Virus record (IMG/VR): IMGVR_UViG_3300044511_000089
Span: 1-64,000 of that record
Direction: 5' to 3' (one strand)
Length of the DNA: 64,000 nt
Origin: a virus
Shown: positions 60,345-64,000 of the stretch, piece by piece
Layout of the letters: every line of letters begins with the position of its first letter
How positions within the stretch are numbered: position 1 is the stretch's first letter
Translations under genes and position numbers: made by a program
The notes under the pieces: generated by a model
Databases searched by the model: none
Told to the model about the DNA's origin: nothing
What the model saw: only the letters and a program-made list of their open reading frames with translations

Positions 60345-61630
60345 GCTACGGATTAGACCCTGAGCAGGGCATCCTGTCGTGTATCTTCTCGGACCAGAAG
60401 GTGATGGCCGAAGTGGTGGCGAGCGGACTGACTGAGAAGTGGTTCTACGACCCACGGCATCAGGTCGTCTTTCTCGTAATGCAACGGCTTTACAACAGAG
60501 CCTCAAACCCTTCCATGCCAGCAGTTTGGGGCAACGCGACCAATGACGAGAAACAAGCGATGGGTGGAATGGCTTACTACCAAGAGGTTGTGGATGCGGC
60601 TTCAAGCCCCTCTCATTGGCCCGAGTTCCTTAGGCAGCTTAGAGAAGCTGCGAAGAAAAGGTTCCTTGCCGAGGTGTGCGTGAGGGCGTCTCAACAAGCT
60701 CTTGGCGAAGGCATGGTTGACATCGAGGGGCTTAGGAAAGCCCTGACGGACATCGACAAGGACGACTCGACGGGCGGCAGGGGTGGGAAACAACTGGCCC
60801 AAGACTTCATCCAACGGGTCGAGGAACGGATGAAGCTGAACGGTGCGCTACCCGGAATACCAACGGGGTTTCCACGGCTGGACTACCTCACGGGCGGGTT
60901 GTTGAACGAGCAGTTCGTGATTGCTGCGCGAACGAGTCATGGCAAAACGTCGATGGGGCTTTGCCTCGTGCACAAGGCATGTCTCGTTGAGCGGATACCC
61001 ACGCTGATTCTCAGCGCAGAGATGACGGCCACGGCACTTGTCACAAGGCTGTGCGCGATGCACACCAGCATACCGGCACGGGACTTCAAGCACGGCACGC
61101 TGCACGAGGACGACTTGAAACGCATTGTGCTGTTCAACGCGCTCATTGCCAACGCACCGCTCTACATCGTCGAGGACTTGGCCATGACAGCGGCCAAAGC
61201 CTGCGCACAAATCCGAAGACACGCGGCAATGGGTGTCAGGATGGTGCTGGTGGATTACCTTCAGAAGCTCAAGCCATTTGAGAAGAACGAGAAACGCACC
61301 TACGAGGTTGGCGGTGTCAGCGAGGCGTTACGGTCGGCAGCCATCGAGAGCAATGTGGCGCTCGTGACCCTTGCGCAGTTGAACAGGGAACCAGAGAAAG
61401 ACAAGGGCAGACCGCCAAGGCTTTCCGACATCAAGGACTGCGGAGGGATTGAGCAGGACGCCGACACCGTTGGATTGTTGACCCGCTCGTTCAGCACCTC
61501 GGACCCGTCGGGTGAACAGGCGTCGCTGTATATTGCAAAGCAAAGGGACGGCGGCCTTGGAACCATCCCGCTGTTCTTCAATGCGAAGTTCACGCGGTTT
61601 GAAACACCACCCGACCCGATGGCCCCATGA
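60341..61630 (+). CDS. dnaB: DnaB-type replicative helicase
   Basis: A 429-residue helicase. Residues 1-110 resemble the DnaB N-terminal domain. The RecA-like domain has Walker A ARTSHGKT (about 196-203), Walker B VLVDYLQKL and a following Q-L-N-R-E segment. ATG 60341 overlaps the previous stop; ATG 60335 is an alternative. It unwinds DNA at the phage fork, loaded by the DUF1376 protein. Confidence 0.9.
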   Translation: MSYGLDPEQGILSCIFSDQKVMAEVVASGLTEKWFYDPRHQVVFLVMQRLYNRASNPSMPAVWGNATNDEKQAMGGMAYYQEVVDAASSPSHWPEFLRQLREAAKKRFLAEVCVRASQQALGEGMVDIEGLRKALTDIDKDDSTGGRGGKQLAQDFIQRVEERMKLNGALPGIPTGFPRLDYLTGGLLNEQFVIAARTSHGKTSMGLCLVHKACLVERIPTLILSAEMTATALVTRLCAMHTSIPARDFKHGTLHEDDLKRIVLFNALIANAPLYIVEDLAMTAAKACAQIRRHAAMGVRMVLVDYLQKLKPFEKNEKRTYEVGGVSEALRSAAIESNVALVTLAQLNREPEKDKGRPPRLSDIKDCGGIEQDADTVGLLTRSFSTSDPSGEQASLYIAKQRDGGLGTIPLFFNAKFTRFETPPDPMAP

Positions 61631-61875
61631 AGGTCACCCCCATCGGGAGGCTGATGTTCCTTGTGCGAAGCTCGAAGGGCCGTGGTCAATACGTCGTTGA
61701 TTTGGCGTTTCACCACGGGCGGGGAAGATGCGATTGTCCAGACTATGAATACCGCAAAGAGAAAAGCAGGCGGACGTGCAAGCACATCAGGGTGGCGCAG
61801 GAGTTCCTCCTACGCTGGGTCATCATTGAAATCTGCAAGACGTTTCGCGAGTTTGACTCGCAGAAAGCGCCCTAA
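61627..61875 (+). CDS. SWIM-like zinc-finger protein
   Basis: An 82-residue protein with Cys35-x-Cys37 (RCDCPDY) and Cys51-x-His53 (TCKHIRVA), the spacing of a SWIM zinc finger. It is coupled to the helicase gene by ATGA. SWIM fingers bind DNA or proteins, so a replication accessory role is possible. Confidence 0.68.
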   Translation: MKVTPIGRLMFLVRSSKGRGQYVVDLAFHHGRGRCDCPDYEYRKEKSRRTCKHIRVAQEFLLRWVIIEICKTFREFDSQKAP

Positions 61876-62143
61876 CCCGAGGTCGCTCAAGCGGCTGACA
61901 GAAATCCGGGCCTACTACAAGATGAGAACCAAGTTCCTCAAACAACACCCGACCTGCCCCGTGACCAGAGGCAGGACGACCGACATTCATCACACCAGAG
62001 GGCGGTCGGGTCGGCTTCTCAATGACCGGCGATTCTGGCTGGCCGTTTCTCGCGAAGGGCACAAGCAGATTCATCTGAACCCGAAATGGGCGCGTGAAAA
62101 AGGGTTCCTGTGTCCCATCGGACAATGGGGGGTGTGCCCGTGA
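61853..62143 (+). CDS. HNH-like small phage nuclease
   Basis: A 96-residue basic protein with DIHHTRGRSGRLLND, a central RFWLAVSREGHKQIH and a C-terminal KWAREKGFLC, as in small phage HNH-like endonucleases. The frame is open back to 61661, but the conserved part begins near TTG 61853; ATG 61745 and ATG 61922 are alternatives. The zinc-binding cysteines are reduced, so activity is uncertain. Confidence 0.58.
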   Translation: MTRRKRPNPRSLKRLTEIRAYYKMRTKFLKQHPTCPVTRGRTTDIHHTRGRSGRLLNDRRFWLAVSREGHKQIHLNPKWAREKGFLCPIGQWGVCP

Positions 62144-62553
62144 ACTGGACCGCGCAAATGGTGGCGGCGCACAACGCCAAGGTAGCTGGCACGGCGTTAG
62201 CTCCAAAGGTATTGGACAGTGCAAAGTTGAACCTGAAGCTGAGGTCATGCACCGAATTGACAAAGCTGAACAAGACCGAAACCGAGTTCCTGCGGACCAT
62301 TCTGGAGCCGTGGCGACCGGACTGGATTGGCGTTCAAGCCATTACGCTGAAGCTGGCCGATGACATGCGCTACACGCCGGATTTTTGGAAGCTGTCGGAT
62401 GGGCTGCTCACGGCCTACGAGGTCAAGGGCGGCTTCATGCGCGAGGATTCGTTCCTCAAGCTCAAGATGGCGGCGCGGCTCTTTCCGTTCTTTCAGTTCG
62501 TCTTGGCTCAGAAGAAGAAAGGCAGTTGGAGCCTGAACCACATCAAACCATGA
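62140..62553 (+). CDS. DUF1064 PD-(D/E)XK nuclease
   Basis: A 137-residue protein with NKTETEF, LKLADDMRYTPDFW, AYEVKGGFMREDS and a downstream KLKMAARLFPFF, the DUF1064 signature. The Glu of NKTE, the Asp of YTPD and the EVK form the active site expected of Holliday-junction-resolvase-like nucleases. GTG 62140 overlaps the prior stop and has a G-rich site; GTG 62110 and ATG 62125 are possible. Confidence 0.8.
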   Translation: MNWTAQMVAAHNAKVAGTALAPKVLDSAKLNLKLRSCTELTKLNKTETEFLRTILEPWRPDWIGVQAITLKLADDMRYTPDFWKLSDGLLTAYEVKGGFMREDSFLKLKMAARLFPFFQFVLAQKKKGSWSLNHIKP

Positions 62554-62918
62554 ACATCATCACGACGAGAGACGGGAGGACTGCGGGGCGGGTGGACGGA
62601 ACGGTGTTCTCAAAGCAAGTCTCGGGCAGGATTCATTTCCTTCGCAAGCCCTTAGGCATCGCGTTCGATGTCACTGTCATCGAGGATGCCAAACGCCTTG
62701 GGGCTGACAGGCTGAGGGTCACGGACACCGACACCGGCCAGCACTACCACGCCACGATGAAGGCTGTCGAGCAGAAGGGCATCAGCATCGACCGGGGGCA
62801 CGGCAGACAGGTCGTTCTCCCAATGCGCTACTGGAGCGCGTCATTCGAGCAGGCGCTCGTGGTCGAGATGGAGGATGATGTCGAGGCGGCGAAACAACTG
62901 TCGATGGAAGGGCTATGA
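62550..62918 (+). CDS. Hypothetical protein
   Basis: A 122-residue beta-rich protein coupled at both ends by ATGA overlaps. It contains GADRLRVTDTDTGQHYHATM and no known catalytic motif. It belongs to the replication block by position. Confidence 0.58.
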   Translation: MNIITTRDGRTAGRVDGTVFSKQVSGRIHFLRKPLGIAFDVTVIEDAKRLGADRLRVTDTDTGQHYHATMKAVEQKGISIDRGHGRQVVLPMRYWSASFEQALVVEMEDDVEAAKQLSMEGL

Positions 62919-63247
62919 CTGCCTTCGGATTCAAGCCGGTGCGGTTCGCACAGTGGCTGAGGATAATCAAGATGGAAGCACGGACACTGACATTGAAGGA
63001 CGCGCTCTTGGCGATGTGGAAGATGATTTGTCATCGTGGCGGCGCTGCAAGAAGGACGTGGTTCATCAGGATGCGCACCTGCCATCGCTGCCCGATACAC
63101 GACAACGAACTGAAACGATGCAGACCGTTCACAGGCTCACCTTTCGGTTGCGGATGCTACACTCCATTCCTTGCAACCGGACAGACAGGGAGCCTGTGCT
63201 ACGCCACACGACATTTCCCTGAGAAGAAGTGGGGATGGACGCCATGA
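62915..63247 (+). CDS. Cysteine-rich zinc-binding protein
   Basis: A 110-residue basic protein with CHRCPIHDNELKRC and GCGCYTPF, likely a zinc-binding fold of a kind found in small phage proteins. Coupled by ATGA to both neighbours. Function unknown. Confidence 0.6.
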   Translation: MTAFGFKPVRFAQWLRIIKMEARTLTLKDALLAMWKMICHRGGAARRTWFIRMRTCHRCPIHDNELKRCRPFTGSPFGCGCYTPFLATGQTGSLCYATRHFPEKKWGWTP

Positions 63248-63411
63248 TTGACCGAACACAAACCATGTCGCGCTTCGACGACAGCGAGGATGAGTCCGAC
63301 GCCGAGCGCGACAGCCGTGAGGAACGGGAATACGAACGCGCCGACCGAGAGCATGACGAGCGGCGGGACAGGGCTTGCGAGGAGCGGGCTGAAAGGGAGA
63401 ACCACCCATGA
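63244..63411 (+). CDS. Highly charged small protein
   Basis: A 55-residue protein, mainly Arg, Glu and Asp, with repeating RE-x-x-x-E-R spacing, probably one long charged helix. ATGA overlaps tie it to both neighbours. Function unknown. Confidence 0.5.
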   Translation: MIDRTQTMSRFDDSEDESDAERDSREEREYERADREHDERRDRACEERAERENHP

Positions 63412-63713
63412 CCTGCACCACCTGCTACGTGGCCTTCGAGCCGCACGCGCCCGCGCCAAGCGACCTGTGCCTGCCGTGCTTCGTTATCCTGTCTGTCGCC
63501 GAGTGCGCGGACGCCAAGCGTTCAGCCATTGAGCATTGCCGCCGCGCAGACGATGCCGAGGCTGCTGTCGGCGAGAACTGCAAGACCATCGCCCGCCTCA
63601 CCGCCGAGCGCGACGCGGCGCTTGCGGCCAATGCGCAGATGAGGGAGGCGGCGGAGAAGTTGCGGGCGCAGGTCACGGCCCTCGCCGCATACCGGAGGCG
63701 TCATGCCCGTTGA
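63408..63713 (+). CDS. Zinc-knuckle coiled-coil protein
   Basis: A 101-residue protein with CTTC...CLPC in the first 25 residues and an Ala/Arg/Glu coiled coil in residues 35-95. It overlaps the next gene by 11 bases. Function unknown. Confidence 0.55.
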   Translation: MTCTTCYVAFEPHAPAPSDLCLPCFVILSVAECADAKRSAIEHCRRADDAEAAVGENCKTIARLTAERDAALAANAQMREAAEKLRAQVTALAAYRRRHAR

Positions 63714-64000
63714 CCGCAAACGCTACCCGGCCAACTGGAAGGCCATCAGCGCAGCCATCCGCGAGCGCAGCGGCGGACGATGCGAGTGCTCAGGCGAGTG
63801 CGGATTGCACAAGACAACGCCCGGCCCGCGCCGATGCACCGAATGTCACGGTGAACCGGCGAAGTGGGCGAAGGGCAAGGTGATTCTCACGGTCGCGCAT
63901 CTCGGTGTCCCGAAGCCGGACGGCTCGCTCGGCTCGAAGCACGACAAGATGGACTGCCGACCGGAGAATTTACGGGCGTATTGTCAGCGGTGTCATTTGC
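63703..64000 (+). CDS. HNH endonuclease, cut by window edge
   Basis: ATG 63703 opens a frame that runs off the window (at least 99 residues). It shows RCECSGECG, RRCTECHG, an HNH-like VAHLG and DNLRAYCQRCHL-like end (PENLRAYCQRCHL), typical of free-standing HNH endonucleases of phages. The His and Cys residues for zinc and catalysis appear present. Confidence 0.72.
   Translation, partial: MPVDRKRYPANWKAISAAIRERSGGRCECSGECGLHKTTPGPRRCTECHGEPAKWAKGKVILTVAHLGVPKPDGSLGSKHDKMDCRPENLRAYCQRCHL

Overview
The window looks like most of the genome of a temperate, short-tailed (podovirus-like) phage or its prophage from a Gram-negative host. It carries a tyrosine integrase, a large and a small terminase, a portal, a scaffold, a capsid protein, short-tail tubular proteins, and three internal (ejected) virion proteins in T7-like order. 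There is a lysis cassette with an embedded spanin pair and a recombination/replication block. No host housekeeping gene is visible. The spanin-like pair and a YadA-like protein with a signal peptide point to a host with an outer membrane. The C-terminal domain of the YadA-like protein recalls proteins I associate with Verrucomicrobiota, but that host guess is weak. The sequence runs off both edges; no DNA polymerase, endolysin or RNA polymerase is visible.

Layout. (1) 1-12882, plus strand: a long run of small, tightly packed genes, many with 4-base ATGA overlaps, around a MoxR-type AAA+ ATPase and a CobT-like von Willebrand A protein split over two genes. It also holds several small zinc-ribbon proteins and an arginase-fold (UPF0489-like) protein. 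The first three genes each follow a cluster of strong hairpins. (2) 12785-13348, minus strand: a lysis island (holin-like, i-spanin-like, o-spanin-like). (3) 13386-16041, plus: a triple helix-turn-helix zinc-ribbon regulator, small genes and the integrase, ending in a hairpin terminator facing the late operon. (4) 16214-56922, minus: the late operon, read right to left as small and large terminase, two unknown genes, portal, DUF2829/Tad2-like protein, scaffold, capsid, decoration-like protein, terminator, tail adaptor, fibre-like proteins, nozzle-like protein, glycine-rich adhesin, GNAT-like gp13 analogue, gp14-like and gp15-like internal proteins, a 5984-residue polyvalent protein, and two further fibre-like proteins. 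(5) 56923-57056: a divergent control region with a consensus-like promoter and an operator-like dyad. (6) 57057-64000, plus: a ribbon-helix-helix protein, a candidate annealing protein, a Cas4/RecB-like nuclease, a DUF1376 replication protein, a DnaB-type helicase, a SWIM-like zinc protein, two HNH-like genes, a DUF1064 nuclease and small genes.

The most remarkable gene is the 17.9-kb polyvalent protein. It combines an ADP-ribosyltransferase-like domain, three HExxH metallopeptidase-like domains (two in a tandem duplication) and a complete SF2 helicase core, in the position of the ejected gp16-type virion protein. The second focus is the divergent 57-kb control region, where a tiny, probably leaderless ribbon-helix-helix gene lies beside its likely operator. 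No stretch longer than 300 bases lacks a gene; the longest gap is 801-1047.
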